Shown: positions 18,444-28,221, numbered from the stretch's first letter. The stretch: 64,000 nt of DNA from Alteriqipengyuania halimionae (GCF_009827575.1 NZ_WTYR01000001.1:1364001-1428000), one strand, 5' to 3'. The notes: generated from the sequence alone by a model not told the origin. Numbers and translations are program-made.

Positions 18444-19427
18444 ATGACAGACCTCTCCGTACTCGATCTCGTCCCCGTCCGCGAAGGCGGCACCCTCTCC
18501 GAAGCATACAAGTCCGCCGCGAGCCTTGCCCGCGCCGCCGAGGAGGCCGGCTACAAACGCTTCTGGGTCGCCGAACACCACGCGATGGAAGGGATCGGAG
18601 GGGCCGCGGCCTCGGTCGTGCTTTCGCATATCGGCAATGCGACATCGACCATCCGGATCGGATCGGGCGGGATCATGCTGCCCAACCACAACCCCTTCGT
18701 CATCGCCGAGCAATTCGGCACACTCGACGCGCTGTTCCCGGGCCGGATCGACCTAGGCCTCGGCCGCGCGCCGGGAGCCGACGGGCTGATCCAGCAGGCG
18801 CTGCGCAAGAACCTTGCCCAGGCGGCGGGCGATTTTCCTGCGGACGTGCAGGAATTGCGCGCCTACTTCAAAGGGCGCGACGACATTCCGCTGAAACCCA
18901 CGCCGGGTTTCGGTGCTGATATCGAGATGTGGATGCTGGGATCGAGCCTTTACGGCGCGCAGCTCGCTGCCGCACTCGGCCTGCCCTATGCCTTCGCCGC
19001 GCATTTCGCGCCCGATCATCTCGACGACGCGCTGGTCATGTACCGCCGCAATTTCAAACCGTCCGAGCGGCTCGACAAGCCGCACGTGATGGTGGCGATG
19101 AACGTCTATGCCGCCGACACGACCGCCGAGGCCGAGCGGCTCGCCTCCTCCCAATTGCAGAGCTTCGTGCGGCTGCGCACCGGCAGCCCGGGCAAGCTGC
19201 CGCCACCGGTCGAAGGCTATCGCGACCAGCTTGGCCCGGTCGAGCGGCGGATCGTCGAGCATGTCTCGCAAGCCAGCGCCACCGGCACACCCGACGAGGT
19301 GCGCGAGCGCATCCGCAGTTTCGTCAAGCGCACGCAGGCCGACGAAATCATCGTCGCCGGCGCGACCTACGAGCCCGAGGCGCGCGAAACCTCGCTGCGG
19401 CTGACTGCCGAAGCGCTCGCCGGGTGA
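18444..19427 (+). CDS. LLM class flavin-dependent oxidoreductase (luciferase-like)
   Basis: Luciferase-like monooxygenase fold, 327 residues. Features are LSVLDLVPVREGGT at the N-terminus, the conserved RFWVAEHHAMEGI (about residues 40-52), RIGSGGIMLPNHNPFVIAEQFGTLD, and PGRIDLGLGRAPGAD. This pattern belongs to the MsnO8/YhbW-like group of uncertain substrate. The ATG at 18444 is preferred over the TTG at 18417. Its stop overlaps the GTG start of the next gene by four bases. Confidence 0.9.
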   Translation: MTDLSVLDLVPVREGGTLSEAYKSAASLARAAEEAGYKRFWVAEHHAMEGIGGAAASVVLSHIGNATSTIRIGSGGIMLPNHNPFVIAEQFGTLDALFPGRIDLGLGRAPGADGLIQQALRKNLAQAAGDFPADVQELRAYFKGRDDIPLKPTPGFGADIEMWMLGSSLYGAQLAAALGLPYAFAAHFAPDHLDDALVMYRRNFKPSERLDKPHVMVAMNVYAADTTAEAERLASSQLQSFVRLRTGSPGKLPPPVEGYRDQLGPVERRIVEHVSQASATGTPDEVRERIRSFVKRTQADEIIVAGATYEPEARETSLRLTAEALAG

Positions 19428-20596
19428 GCGCGCATTACGATGCCATCGTGCTCGGCGCAGGGGCTGCCGGGCTGATGTGCGCCGCGCGCGCCGGCCAGCG
19501 CGGCAAGCGTGTCCTCGTGCTCGAAAAGGCCGACAAACCCGGCAAGAAAATCCTGATCTCGGGCGGAGGGCGCTGCAACTTCACCAATCTCGGGACGGGA
19601 CCGGCGAATTATCTCTCGGCCAATCCGCACTTCGCCAAATCGGCGCTGGCGCGGTACACCTCGCGCGACTTCCTTACGCTGGTCGAACGGTACGACATCG
19701 CCTGGCACGAAAAGACGCTGGGCCAGCTGTTCTGCGATGGGTCGGCCAAGCAGATCGTCGCCATGCTGCTCGACGAATGCGCCAAACGCGATGTTACCGT
19801 CCGCTGCGGCGAAGAGGTCGCCAGCGTCACACAGGACGGCGGCTTCACCGTCACGACGCAGGGCGGCACCTACAGGGCCGATGCGCTGGTAATCGCCACC
19901 GGCGGCCCGTCGATCCCCAAGATGGGCGCGAGCGGGTTTGCCTATGATCTGGCCCGGCAATTCGGGCTGAAAGTCGTCGAACCGCGCCCCGCGCTCGTCC
20001 CGCTGACGCTGGGCGGCGATGAAGTCCTGTTCCGCGAGATCTCGGGCGTCGCCACACCGGTCGTGGCCAGCGCTGGCAAGGGCACGTTTCCCGAAGCCGC
20101 GCTGTTCACCCATCGCGGGCTTTCCGGACCGGCGATCCTGCAAGTCTCGTCCTACTGGAAACCGGGCGATGCGGTCGCAATCGACTTCCTGCCGGACGTT
20201 TCGGGCGACTGGCTGATCGATGCCAAGCGCGACACGCCACGCGCCACCTTGCGATCGATCCTGCGCGACCATCTTCCCGATCGGCTCGCCGACATTCTCG
20301 ACGAACGCATCGGCCTGCCGACCGAACTCGGAAACGCCCCGGACAAACTGCTGCGCGCTGCGCAGGAACGCCTCAAACGCTGGACATTTCATCCCAACGG
20401 CACCGAAGGCTTCGCCAAGGCCGAAGTCACGATCGGCGGCATTTCCACCACCGAATTGTCTTCGAAAACGATGGAGGCCAAGCGCGTGCCCGGCCTCCAT
20501 GTCATCGGCGAAGCGGTCGATGTGACCGGCTGGCTCGGTGGCTACAATTTCCAGTGGGCTTGGGCCTCCGGCGTTGCCGCCGGAGACGCGCTTTAA
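19424..20596 (+). CDS. BaiN/HI0933-family NAD(P)/FAD-dependent oxidoreductase
   Basis: Flavoprotein of 390 residues starting at a GTG overlapping the upstream stop (GTGA). The FAD dinucleotide fold is AIVLGAGAAGLMCA near the N-terminus, followed by the family signature KILISGGGRCNFTN, VIATGGPSIPKMGASG, and the C-terminal HVIGEAVDVTGWLGGYNFQWAWASG. The HI0933/YhiN/BaiN family has a conserved core but its general substrate is not settled. The last four bases overlap the convergent receptor gene. Confidence 0.93.
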   Translation: MSAHYDAIVLGAGAAGLMCAARAGQRGKRVLVLEKADKPGKKILISGGGRCNFTNLGTGPANYLSANPHFAKSALARYTSRDFLTLVERYDIAWHEKTLGQLFCDGSAKQIVAMLLDECAKRDVTVRCGEEVASVTQDGGFTVTTQGGTYRADALVIATGGPSIPKMGASGFAYDLARQFGLKVVEPRPALVPLTLGGDEVLFREISGVATPVVASAGKGTFPEAALFTHRGLSGPAILQVSSYWKPGDAVAIDFLPDVSGDWLIDAKRDTPRATLRSILRDHLPDRLADILDERIGLPTELGNAPDKLLRAAQERLKRWTFHPNGTEGFAKAEVTIGGISTTELSSKTMEAKRVPGLHVIGEAVDVTGWLGGYNFQWAWASGVAAGDAL

Positions 20597-23500
20597 AAGG
20601 CCTTGCGGAAACTGATCTGGAACGAGCGCCCATAGGGATCGATCAGATCGGGGTTGAAGGCATCGGGCACATCGCCGTTCTGGTCGACCACGGTGCGCCG
20701 CGTGTCGAAAATGTTCGCCACCGATATCGAGACCCGCGATCCTTCGAGGAACGGCACCGCATCGACGATGCCCTGCCGCTGGTCGAAATCGACGAACAGT
20801 CGCGCATTGAGCGTGAACAGATCGCCGTAGAACAGGTCGGTGCTGCCGGGCAGGCCCGCGCCATCGATCCGGCTTGGCCCGCCGTAATTGGCCGAAAAGA
20901 ACGAGCCGAAACCGCGATAGAAGATCCCGCCATAAGCACGGACTTCGAATTCGGGGCTGCCGCCACCGCCGAGCGAATCACCGTCGAGCAGATCGAGAAC
21001 CGGGCCGACCGGCGAGATCGAGATTTCGTCCTGCAGGCGCAGCGTCGCGTCGGCATTGGCAAAGAACCGGCCGCGACCGTCGCCGCCACCGAAGCCACCG
21101 CCCCCGCGTCGACGTCCACCGCCGCGCGCGCGCTGCTGGCTGCCTTGGCCACCTTCGGCCTGCTGGCCACCCTCGCTGCCCGGGCCAGCTGCGCATATAC
21201 GCTGTCGAAGTTGTTCGGCGCGCTCGGCGTCGATCTCGCCATTCTCGTCCTTGAGCCGCTCGAGCAGGAATGGCGGCAATAGCGGTCTGTCGCCTTCGTC
21301 CGCCGCAACATCGTCACCACCGGCGTTCTCGGTGCGAACGACTTCGTCCCTGAGCCGCTGGAGGAACTCGGCCGGTTCGAGCGCGCAGAGCTCCTTGCGC
21401 AAGGCCATCAGGCGCTCGCGATCGGGAGCCGAGGCACCGCCCTGCTCGCCGGCACCGTCGCCCGCCCGGCAAAACTGGCGGCGCACGAACTCGACCTTCT
21501 GCGGGTCGAGCTCGCCATCCGCCCCCTTCAGCTGGGTGATCATCTGCGCCGGGAATGGCGGATTTTCGCTGTTCGCCAGTGCTTTCAGGTTGGCATAGAA
21601 TTTGTCCGGATCGTCAGAACAGAGCTGGTCACGCAGTTCCTGCATCCGCTCGGGCGTCATCCGCGCGCTGGAGCCGCCCTCACCGCCGCCACCGCCTGCC
21701 CGACGTCCACCACCGCCGCCTGCACCCTGCGCCTGCGGACCTTCACCCTCGGCATAGGCTGCGCCGAACGGACCGGAGAGGTTCAGCGAGAAACGCAACG
21801 AGCGCGACTTGCGCTGATCGAAGGTGATCGGGCGATAATCGATGCGCGTCAGTTGGCCAGCCGCATCACGTTCGATCCGGTCGGGGAAAGCAGCCTCGAT
21901 TTCGGGCGTGATGGTCGGCAGGCTCGCCGCCACATCGGCCGAGCGGTTGGTGAAGTATTCGACCTGGAAGCGGCCGTTCTCCACGAACGGCAATTCGTAA
22001 TTGAAGGCAAACTTCCAATCGCGCTGGGTCTCGCGCAGCAGGTTCGGGTTGCCACCGCTGATGGTGGTGACGAGCGCGGTTTCGCCGCGGGTAAAATCGA
22101 ACACCGGAACGTTGAAACTCTCGGTGATCGGAGCGCCCAGCTGGGAGAGCGAGGGCGCGGCTTCGGCATATTGATAGGTCGCGGTGAACCCGACGCGATC
22201 AAGCGGGCGCCAGTTGAGCGAGCCCGACCATCCATAAAGCGTCCCGAAATCCGAGACATCGTCGACGCCGCCGGTCAGGTCGAGCGTCAGATCGCCGAGA
22301 AACGCCCCGAAATCCTCGTTCACGCTGGTGATCGGCACGCCCAGCGTGACCTTGCCGGCATAACGCGATCGATCGAGGAAAGTCTCGCCGGTCCCGCTGC
22401 GCGTATCGCTCGAGCGGATGCTGTTGAACGTCGCGCCGGTGTTGAGTGTCACCAGCAGGTCACCGCCCGGCAACAAAAGAGGTCGGCCCGTCAGTGTAGC
22501 ATCGCTGTCGAAACGGTTGGTCGTGCTGTCGGAGAAATCGAACCCGGCGTAAGGCAGCGCCGGAAGATCGGCGTCGAGCGCCAGTGTGCCGGCCAAGGCC
22601 TGGGACTGCAGCAGCGACAAATCACGCCGCCGGTCGATCCGGCTGATGCTGTGCGCATGCGTACCGTCGGCGGTCACACTCAATTGCCAGTCATCGATCG
22701 CACCGGCGTAGGATGCGCCAAGCTGCGCGGTCGCGGTGCGACTCTGACGCTCAAGCGGATCGTCAAGCGTGCGGACTTGCGTATTGCCCAGAGAGTCCGT
22801 GAGCGTGACACTTTCAAGCCCGCTCAGCGAGCGGCTCGAATTGCGCGTGAGTGTGCCATTCACCGTCAGCGCGCCATCCTTGCCGGCTTCCCCGATCGGC
22901 ACGGCAACGGTGCCATTGAGGGAAATCTCGTCGCTCTCGGGAATCAGCGTGCGGAATTCGGACGGATCGGGATCGGTCGCAAGGCGCCCTTGTGCCGCAG
23001 TATCGAGATCGAGATCGCGTTCGGCCTCGGTGAGGCGGCTCTGCGATTCGGCCTCGGCGGCCAAGCTGATCCGCGTGCTGCCCGAGATATTGAGCGCGCT
23101 GGCTTCGATCTCGCCCTTGCCCGAACCGCCACGGAACGACCCACCGCCTTCGATCTCGACCGTCTTAGCGGTGAAGTTCTTCTTGAGGATGAAATTGATC
23201 ACGCGCTGGTTGGGCGCGAACCCGTATCGGACGGCCGTTTCTTCCGGCAGGATTTCGGTCCGTTCGATCGCTTCCGGCGGGAAATTGCGCAGCTCGCGAA
23301 AGCCGGAAATGCGTACGCCGTTCAGGAGGATCGCAGGCGGTCCGCCGCCACGCCCGCCGCCCGAATTGACCGCCGGGCCCAATTGCTGAACCAGTTCGGC
23401 GATCGAACCGGCCCCATAGGCGGCGATATCGGCTTCATCGAGGGTCTGGATCGGTTCCTGCGCGGCATCGACCTGGCCCAGCAAGCGCGCGCCGCTGATG

Positions 23501-23685
23501 ACCACGCAATTGAGATCCTCGCGGCATTCGTTGTCGATCTGCTCTCCGGCAGCATCGATTTCGGCATCGGCGTCGTCGGCCTGGCTATCCTGCTGGGTTG
23601 GATCCTGCCCTGAGGCTTCCTGCGCATGAACCACGGCAGGCGACAACATGAGGGCGATGAGCGGGAGAGTATGAAGAGCGCGCAA
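20593..23685 (-). CDS. TonB-dependent receptor with duplicated cysteine-bearing insert
   Basis: Outer-membrane receptor, 1030 residues, with a signal peptide (cleavage near VVHAQEA). The plug contains [35 protein letters not shown] and [20 protein letters not shown]. Inside the barrel, residues about 650-880 form a large hydrophilic insert: a Gly/Arg-rich stretch, then two copies of a ~70-80-residue helical unit (starting near residues 676 and 755), each with two cysteines and a D/N-G-E-[LI]-D segment, then another Gly-rich stretch. The barrel resumes at [12 protein letters not shown] and ends in [10 protein letters not shown]. The insert probably forms an external loop. Substrate unknown. 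Confidence 0.9.
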   Translation of the reverse strand: MRALHTLPLIALMLSPAVVHAQEASGQDPTQQDSQADDADAEIDAAGEQIDNECREDLNCVVISGARLLGQVDAAQEPIQTLDEADIAAYGAGSIAELVQQLGPAVNSGGGRGGGPPAILLNGVRISGFRELRNFPPEAIERTEILPEETAVRYGFAPNQRVINFILKKNFTAKTVEIEGGGSFRGGSGKGEIEASALNISGSTRISLAAEAESQSRLTEAERDLDLDTAAQGRLATDPDPSEFRTLIPESDEISLNGTVAVPIGEAGKDGALTVNGTLTRNSSRSLSGLESVTLTDSLGNTQVRTLDDPLERQSRTATAQLGASYAGAIDDWQLSVTADGTHAHSISRIDRRRDLSLLQSQALAGTLALDADLPALPYAGFDFSDSTTNRFDSDATLTGRPLLLPGGDLLVTLNTGATFNSIRSSDTRSGTGETFLDRSRYAGKVTLGVPITSVNEDFGAFLGDLTLDLTGGVDDVSDFGTLYGWSGSLNWRPLDRVGFTATYQYAEAAPSLSQLGAPITESFNVPVFDFTRGETALVTTISGGNPNLLRETQRDWKFAFNYELPFVENGRFQVEYFTNRSADVAASLPTITPEIEAAFPDRIERDAAGQLTRIDYRPITFDQRKSRSLRFSLNLSGPFGAAYAEGEGPQAQGAGGGGGRRAGGGGGEGGSSARMTPERMQELRDQLCSDDPDKFYANLKALANSENPPFPAQMITQLKGADGELDPQKVEFVRRQFCRAGDGAGEQGGASAPDRERLMALRKELCALEPAEFLQRLRDEVVRTENAGGDDVAADEGDRPLLPPFLLERLKDENGEIDAERAEQLRQRICAAGPGSEGGQQAEGGQGSQQRARGGGRRRGGGGFGGGDGRGRFFANADATLRLQDEISISPVGPVLDLLDGDSLGGGGSPEFEVRAYGGIFYRGFGSFFSANYGGPSRIDGAGLPGSTDLFYGDLFTLNARLFVDFDQRQGIVDAVPFLEGSRVSISVANIFDTRRTVVDQNGDVPDAFNPDLIDPYGRSFQISFRKAF

Positions 23686-23878
23686 AATTGAGATCCCATC
23701 GAAAGGTCGATCGCCCCCTGACGACCGTGATTATTATTGTGCCCCCACCCGCCACCGGTTCGTGGCGGAGTGTCGAAGACGCAAGTCGCAGATTGTCTCA
23801 GCGCTTACGCCCTTTCCTTTTGGTCCGTCGGCGTTTATGCCGCGCGGCCATGCAGAACCTCATCGGAACGAGCCATTA

Positions 23879-24124
23879 ATGGCGAAAGAAGAACTCCTCG
23901 AAATGCGTGGGAAAGTCGTCGAACTACTTCCCAACGCCATGTTTCGGGTCGAACTCGAGAACGGACACGAAATTCTCGGTCACACTGCGGGCAAGATGCG
24001 CAAGAATCGCATCCGCGTGCTGGTGGGCGACGAAGTCCTGTGCGAGCTGACCCCGTACGACCTCACCAAAGGGCGGATCACCTACCGCTTCATGCCGGGT
24101 CGCGGCGGCCCCGGCCCGCAATAA
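23879..24124 (+). CDS. infA: Translation initiation factor IF-1
   Basis: An 81-residue protein with the single OB fold of IF-1: [56 protein letters not shown] and KGRITYR. The short C-terminal extension ([11 protein letters not shown]) is longer than the usual 72-residue form. An in-frame upstream extension to 23762 is rejected because the family begins with MAKEE/MAKED. It heads the infA-maf-RNase-yacG run ending at tRNA-Phe. Confidence 0.97.
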   Translation: MAKEELLEMRGKVVELLPNAMFRVELENGHEILGHTAGKMRKNRIRVLVGDEVLCELTPYDLTKGRITYRFMPGRGGPGPQ

Positions 24125-24137
24125 GACCGGGTAACGG

Positions 24138-24713
24138 ATGAGCGATCCAAAGCTCGTCCTCGCCTCGGCCAGCCCGCGGCGGCGCGAATTGCTCGCGCGG
24201 CTTGGGATCGAGCCGACCGAAATCGCCGCTGCCGATATCGACGAGACCCCGGCCGATGGCGAGCGGCCCAAAGCCTATGCCATCCGTATGGCACGCGGAA
24301 AGGCGCAAGCCGCCGCGCGTGGCGACGCTTTCGTGCTCGCAGGCGACACCGTCGTCTCGATGGGCCGCCGCATCCTGCCCAAGGCAGAAGACGTGGAGAC
24401 CGCACAAGCCTGTCTCCAGGCGCTGTCCGGGCGGCGGCACCTCGTGCTGTCCTCGGTCGCGCTGCGCTGGCCCGACGGGACCTTGCGTCACAAGCTTAAC
24501 GAAACCGTGGTGCGGTTCAAACCGCTCACCCCGCAGGAAATGGCGGACTACATCGAAAGCGGGGACTGGGAAAGCAAGGCCGGCGGCTATGCCATCCAGG
24601 GCGCCGCCGAAGGGCTGATCCAGTGGATTCGCGGCAGCCATTCGGGCGTGATGGGCCTCCCGCTGTTCGAAACGCGGTCGCTGCTGAGAACAGCAGGCTT
24701 CGCCCTTGGTTGA
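24138..24713 (+). CDS. Maf-family nucleoside triphosphate pyrophosphatase
   Basis: A 191-residue Maf protein, hydrolysing non-canonical or modified nucleoside triphosphates to monophosphates. The N-terminal KLVLASASPRRRELLARLGI is the nucleotide-binding signature, followed by DIDETPADGERP, FVLAGDTVVSMGRRILPKAE (with the catalytic aspartate region), LSGRRHLVLSSVAL, and GGYAIQGAAEGLIQWIRGSHSG at the C-terminus. Starts 13 bases after infA and overlaps the next gene by 8 bases. Confidence 0.95.
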   Translation: MSDPKLVLASASPRRRELLARLGIEPTEIAAADIDETPADGERPKAYAIRMARGKAQAAARGDAFVLAGDTVVSMGRRILPKAEDVETAQACLQALSGRRHLVLSSVALRWPDGTLRHKLNETVVRFKPLTPQEMADYIESGDWESKAGGYAIQGAAEGLIQWIRGSHSGVMGLPLFETRSLLRTAGFALG

Positions 24714-25674
24714 ATGGCTCGCCGAATACGGGATCGGGGAGACCCGGCTCGCGCGGATCGAGGATGATCGCATCGTCGCCGCCAAGCTCGACTGGCATGA
24801 GAAACTGAGCGCGGGCGCACGCGTACCTGCCAGGCTGCTGCGCAAGAGCGGGGCCGGTCGCGGCGTGGCCGAAACTGAGGATGGCGAGGAGATCCTGCTC
24901 CAGCGGGTCTCGCCCGCAGCCAGCGAAGGCGCCGCCATAACGGTCGAGATCACCCGCGCTCCCGTGAACGAACGCGGGCGGCGCAAACCCGCCCAAGGCA
25001 TCACCACCAACGAACCTGTTCGCGCGTGGCGCGTCGCCGATCGCCTGCGCGACGAGGGCCACGCCGTCCGCGAGGTTCGCGCATTTCCCCGCAGCGAGTG
25101 GGACGAATTGATGCAGGAGGCCTTTGGCGGCGAGATCGCTTTCGAGGGCGGCAGCCTGTTGTTCAGTCCCACCCCGGCCATGACGCTGGTCGATATCGAC
25201 GGCACGCTGCCGCCGCGCGAATTGGCGCTGGCGGCGATTCGCCCGCTGGCCGATGCGCTGCATCGTTTTGACCTCGCGGGATCAATCGGGATCGATTTTC
25301 CCACCCTCCAGGCCAAGGCCGACCGCAAGGCCATCGACGCGGCGCTGGAAGAGGCGCTGGGCGATTATCCGCACGAGCGGACCGGGATGAACGGCTTCGG
25401 CTTCGTCCAGATCGTTGCGCGGATGAGCGGGCCCTCGATTCTCCACCGCGCGCAGTTCCGCCAAACGCGGGCCGCGATTTGCGCGCTGCTGCGCCGGGCC
25501 GAGCGGGTTCGCGAACCCGGCGCGCTGCTGCTGACCGCACATCCCGCCCTCGCCCCGCTGCTGCGCGAGGAATGGCAGGCCGAACTTGCGCGCCGCACGG
25601 GCCGCGAAATCCGTTGGCAGAGCGATCCGGCGGTTGCGATCGAAGGCGGATTCGCGCAGGCGGTGCCGTTATGA
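24706..25674 (+). CDS. RNase E/G-like ribonuclease, minimal form
   Basis: A 322-residue protein related to the catalytic half of RNase E/G. The likely start is the TTG at 24706, overlapping the maf stop by 8 bases. TLVDIDGTL and SIGIDFPTLQAKADRKA carry the two aspartates expected at the metal site, and GMNGFGFVQIVARMSG matches the conserved region that follows. Compared with E. coli RNase G (~489 residues), the N-terminal S1 domain is not evident and the CxxC zinc link is absent, so it is a shortened form. The infA-maf-RNase-yacG arrangement supports an RNA-processing role. Confidence 0.8.
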   Translation: MVEWLAEYGIGETRLARIEDDRIVAAKLDWHEKLSAGARVPARLLRKSGAGRGVAETEDGEEILLQRVSPAASEGAAITVEITRAPVNERGRRKPAQGITTNEPVRAWRVADRLRDEGHAVREVRAFPRSEWDELMQEAFGGEIAFEGGSLLFSPTPAMTLVDIDGTLPPRELALAAIRPLADALHRFDLAGSIGIDFPTLQAKADRKAIDAALEEALGDYPHERTGMNGFGFVQIVARMSGPSILHRAQFRQTRAAICALLRRAERVREPGALLLTAHPALAPLLREEWQAELARRTGREIRWQSDPAVAIEGGFAQAVPL

Positions 25675-25874
25675 GCACGTCCACCCAAGCGCCCTCGCGG
25701 CCCCGCGCCCGCCCCTGCCCGATCTGCAAGAAACCGCGCTCGGAAGAGTTTGCGCCGTTCTGTTCGAAGCGCTGCCGCGACCGCGATTTGGGCGCGTGGC
25801 TGACCGATAGCTACGCCGTTCCGGGCCAGCCGGTGGACCCCGCCACCATCGCACATGAAGAAAGCGACGATTGA
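25671..25874 (+). CDS. yacG: DNA gyrase inhibitor YacG, zinc protein
   Basis: A 67-residue protein with a four-cysteine zinc site: CPICKKP (CxxC) and FCSKRCRDRDLGAWL (CxxxC), followed by YAVPG. This is the compact YacG fold, known in E. coli to bind GyrB and inhibit gyrase. The ATG overlaps the previous stop (ATGA). It closes the infA operon just upstream of tRNA-Phe. Confidence 0.93.
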   Translation: MSTSTQAPSRPRARPCPICKKPRSEEFAPFCSKRCRDRDLGAWLTDSYAVPGQPVDPATIAHEESDD

Positions 25875-25949
25875 CCCCTTGCCAAAGCGCGCCGTCCAAG
25901 CCATAGGCGCGCCTTCCGAACGCGGTGACACATCACCGAAGGACGGAAT

Positions 25950-26024
25950 GCCCGGGTAGCTCAGTGGTAGAGCAGACGACTGAAAATCGTCGTGTCGGTG
26001 GTTCGACTCCGCCCCTGGGCACCA
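25950..26024 (+). tRNA. tRNA-Phe (GAA)
   Basis: Cloverleaf with acceptor stem GCCCGGG/CCTGGGC (one G-U), D arm AGCTCAGTGGTAGAGC, anticodon stem GACGA/TCGTC enclosing loop CTGAAAA with anticodon GAA, T arm containing GGTTCGACTCC, discriminator A and an encoded CCA at 26022-26024. The gene borders an A/T-richer accessory stretch on its 3' side. Confidence 0.97.
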
Positions 26025-26088
26025 CTCCCAACATTCGCCGACATGTTCCGGTCTGCGGAATGGGTTGCCTTGATAGGCCGGGGCGACC

Positions 26089-26106
26089 GACGGGTCGCAA
26101 CCCGTC
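26089..26106. other. Short hairpin downstream of tRNA-Phe
   Basis: GACGGGT and ACCCGTC pair over 7 bases with a CGCA loop, 65 bases after the tRNA. There is no T run after it, so it is a weak terminator candidate. The remainder of 26025-26213 shows no gene. Confidence 0.3.
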
Positions 26107-26213
26107 ATAGCGAGCCCGGACGACGTGCTCTCGCATATGCTAAGCGTTCCATCGGATTAGGGGGGCAGACTATATCGATGCGACGCTAGCTAAGTCGGAT
26201 TGTGAATCGCTTT

Positions 26214-27230
26214 TTAGGAAAGCTGTGTATCGCGAATGATTTGCTGCGCGAAGTTCGCGGTGGGCGATTGAGGATCGAGGCGACAAGCAATCTCCGCCGC
26301 CTTACTCGCTTCGCTCTCTCGACCATCCATCGCTAGAAGAACCGCCATGGAGCCATGCGCCTCGGCAAAAGTATCATCGATCGTCAGGGCATGTTCGAAC
26401 CGCTCGCGCGCCACGCGACGCTGCCCGTCAATCAGATAGGCCCAGCCAGCTGCAAGCCATGCGCCCAAGTGCGTACCGAATTGCTGCGCTCCACGGTCGA
26501 GCCGTAGACCAGCCGAAGCAGCATTACCCGTCATCAGATCGACTAGCCCGTAGGCAATCTCGGCTCGCGGCTGAGACCCGCGTGTCTCCGTAAGAACTTT
26601 TTCAAGCTTCCTGCGCGCCTCGTCCGCTTCCCCATCCGCGATGTCGAACATGGCCTTCGTTACGAGCGCATCTGGATGATCGCCGCCTTTGGCGGCTAGT
26701 GCCCGCGCCAAGTCGGGATTGTTTAAATCCATCCCAAGGACCGACATCACTGCATTGAGCGGTCCGTAATCGATGTCGGCGCCCAGCCGTTCTTCCATCA
26801 ACGCTTTCGCTTCGTCGAAACGGCCGAGTTGGTGCGCGATGCGCAACTCAAGCATTGCTGCTTGCGGAAAGGTTTTGCGCATTTGGTCGTCGATCAGCGC
26901 GGTCGCCTCTTCCCACTGGCCGGCGAGCGCATGCGCCCATGCGAGGTTGAAACGCAGATTGTGGTCTGCGGATGATCCCGACAAGGTGTTAAAGCGATCC
27001 AGTGCCTCTTGCGCGTTGCCTAGGTAAAGCGCCGCTATACCAGCCAAGTTGATCAATGCAGGCGTACCGACCGCACCATGCTCGAACCGATCGACCAGTC
27101 CGATCACCTCGTGATATCGGGCGGCATCAAGCCCAGCCTGCGCGCAGTCTGCTGCAAGCACTGCGTTCGCAGGATCCACCTCGAGATAGGATCGCAAGCG
27201 GGCGAATTTTTCGGCAGCGATATTAGTCAT
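26214..27230 (-). CDS. Tetratricopeptide-repeat protein
   Basis: A 338-residue protein of helical repeats with no signal peptide, so probably cytoplasmic. TPR-like units are visible across the length: PALINLAGIAALYLGNAQEALDRF, LRFNLAWAHALAGQWEEA, AAMLELRIAHQLGRFDEAKALM, LGAWLAAGWAYLIDGQRRVARERFEHAL and AEAHGSMAVLLAMDGRESEA. The start at 27230 (MTNIAAEKF) is preferred to an in-frame GTG at 27359, which adds a composition-biased N-terminus. Partner unknown. It lies in the islet between tRNA-Phe and the toxin remnant, transcribed in the same direction as the HEAT gene upstream. Confidence 0.75.
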   Translation of the reverse strand: MTNIAAEKFARLRSYLEVDPANAVLAADCAQAGLDAARYHEVIGLVDRFEHGAVGTPALINLAGIAALYLGNAQEALDRFNTLSGSSADHNLRFNLAWAHALAGQWEEATALIDDQMRKTFPQAAMLELRIAHQLGRFDEAKALMEERLGADIDYGPLNAVMSVLGMDLNNPDLARALAAKGGDHPDALVTKAMFDIADGEADEARRKLEKVLTETRGSQPRAEIAYGLVDLMTGNAASAGLRLDRGAQQFGTHLGAWLAAGWAYLIDGQRRVARERFEHALTIDDTFAEAHGSMAVLLAMDGRESEASKAAEIACRLDPQSPTANFAQQIIRDTQLS

Positions 27231-27644
27231 AATCAAGCAGCCTTTCGATCTCCCTCCGCCGGCTTCAGGACTTCGAACGAAGCAAGCGAAATGCGAGCCG
27301 GCACTTCCTCGACGCGAGTGAGCTGAAGCGGGTTGTGCGGGACGGGTCGCGTGGACCACCTAAGTGGGGGTTTTGCGAAAGTCTATTCGGGGTTAGGCTT
27401 TTGAGATCGCTGCACTTTTGCCAAAACGGGTGTAACCTTCCGATTTGGCCAAAGTCACAGGAGAGTTTCGACCACGTGATCGGGCGATCGGGTGGAGGCG
27501 AGCGCTGGAAGGTGACACGAAGTTTACGCCAAAATCGTATTGTAGTGCGCGAATAAGCGGAAACGCCTGCGGCGTTGCGTTCTGGTGGGGCAGACGGTGG
27601 GAAAGAGCGGCAAGCATGATACTAGATTGGGAGGGCGTAGGAAA
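27231..27644. other. Gene-free, A/T-richer stretch with operator-like palindromes
   Basis: No convincing coding sequence: the short open frames here have no recognisable domain and no ribosome site. It holds two palindromes, TTTTGcCAAAA (27416-27426) and TTTGGCCAAA (27444-27453), which together form an imperfect 16-base inverted repeat (27414-27429 with 27440-27455, 14 of 16 matching). A small hairpin AACGCC-TGC-GGCGTT (27562-27576) lies downstream of the HEAT gene on the minus strand and may be its terminator. Confidence 0.5.
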
Positions 27645-28202
27645 TCACTCGATCGGTTTGCGCTTCCTCGCCTTGACAATCGCCACATTCAATTTGCGCG
27701 CAACCGCTTCGTCGCGCTCGTCAGCGAGCAGGGCTTCCATCTCCTCGACCATGCCTGCGTCAGCAATCACGCCGAGCGCGTTGACCATCGCCCAGCGCAC
27801 ATGGTCGCGCTCGTTGCCGGAATGACGGAACTGTTCCAGCATAGCCCGCGCCGGTGCGCCGCGTGCCTCGGGCACCGTCAGGGCGCGAATGATGCCCTCG
27901 CGGATATTATAAGGATAGTCACGCTGGAGGTGCTTTGCCAGCACCGGGACAGCCTCGAGATAGCGTTCATGCGTGCTCACAAAATATGATATATTATCAA
28001 CATTATAACCAGCCTCGCGCAGATCGATGAGCATAGGTTGTGCTACCTCTAGTGATCTCGCGGCCCTCTCCTCCACTTCCCGATCACTCTGCTCCTTGCG
28101 TGCCACCCATTCGGGACAACTTTTACGGAGTTCATCCCATTCTCGCATACTCATGCCAGGAGAGTTTGCCGCAATTTCTTCTAGTTCCTTCAGAGTGATC
28201 AC
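27645..28202 (-). CDS. HEAT-repeat protein, probable immunity protein of toxin remnant
   Basis: About 185 residues if the GTG at 28202 is used. A longer frame to 28301 exists, but its first part overlaps the toxin-like frame and looks non-coding. The N-terminus is charged and helical (LKELEEIAANSPGMS, EWDELRKSCPEWVARKEQSD); the C-terminal half reads as HEAT/armadillo-type helices (AVPVLAKHLQRDYPYNIREG, HVRWAMVNALGVIADAG, MEALLADERDEAVARKLNVA). Its place directly downstream of a Tox-REase-7-like fragment on the same strand is the usual position of an immunity gene, and HEAT-repeat immunity proteins are known in polymorphic toxin systems. Immunity function is inference. Confidence 0.65.
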   Translation of the reverse strand: MITLKELEEIAANSPGMSMREWDELRKSCPEWVARKEQSDREVEERAARSLEVAQPMLIDLREAGYNVDNISYFVSTHERYLEAVPVLAKHLQRDYPYNIREGIIRALTVPEARGAPARAMLEQFRHSGNERDHVRWAMVNALGVIADAGMVEEMEALLADERDEAVARKLNVAIVKARKRKPIE

Positions 28203-28221
28203 ATCAGAAATCCCAAGGAAC

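Noticed and set aside
21853-23613. 586-codon plus-strand frame over the receptor with duplicated insert
   Set aside because: Antisense shadow with no recognisable domain.
27335-27617. Short open frames in the gap between TPR and HEAT genes
   Set aside because: No ribosome site and no familiar motif; they cross the palindromes, which look regulatory.
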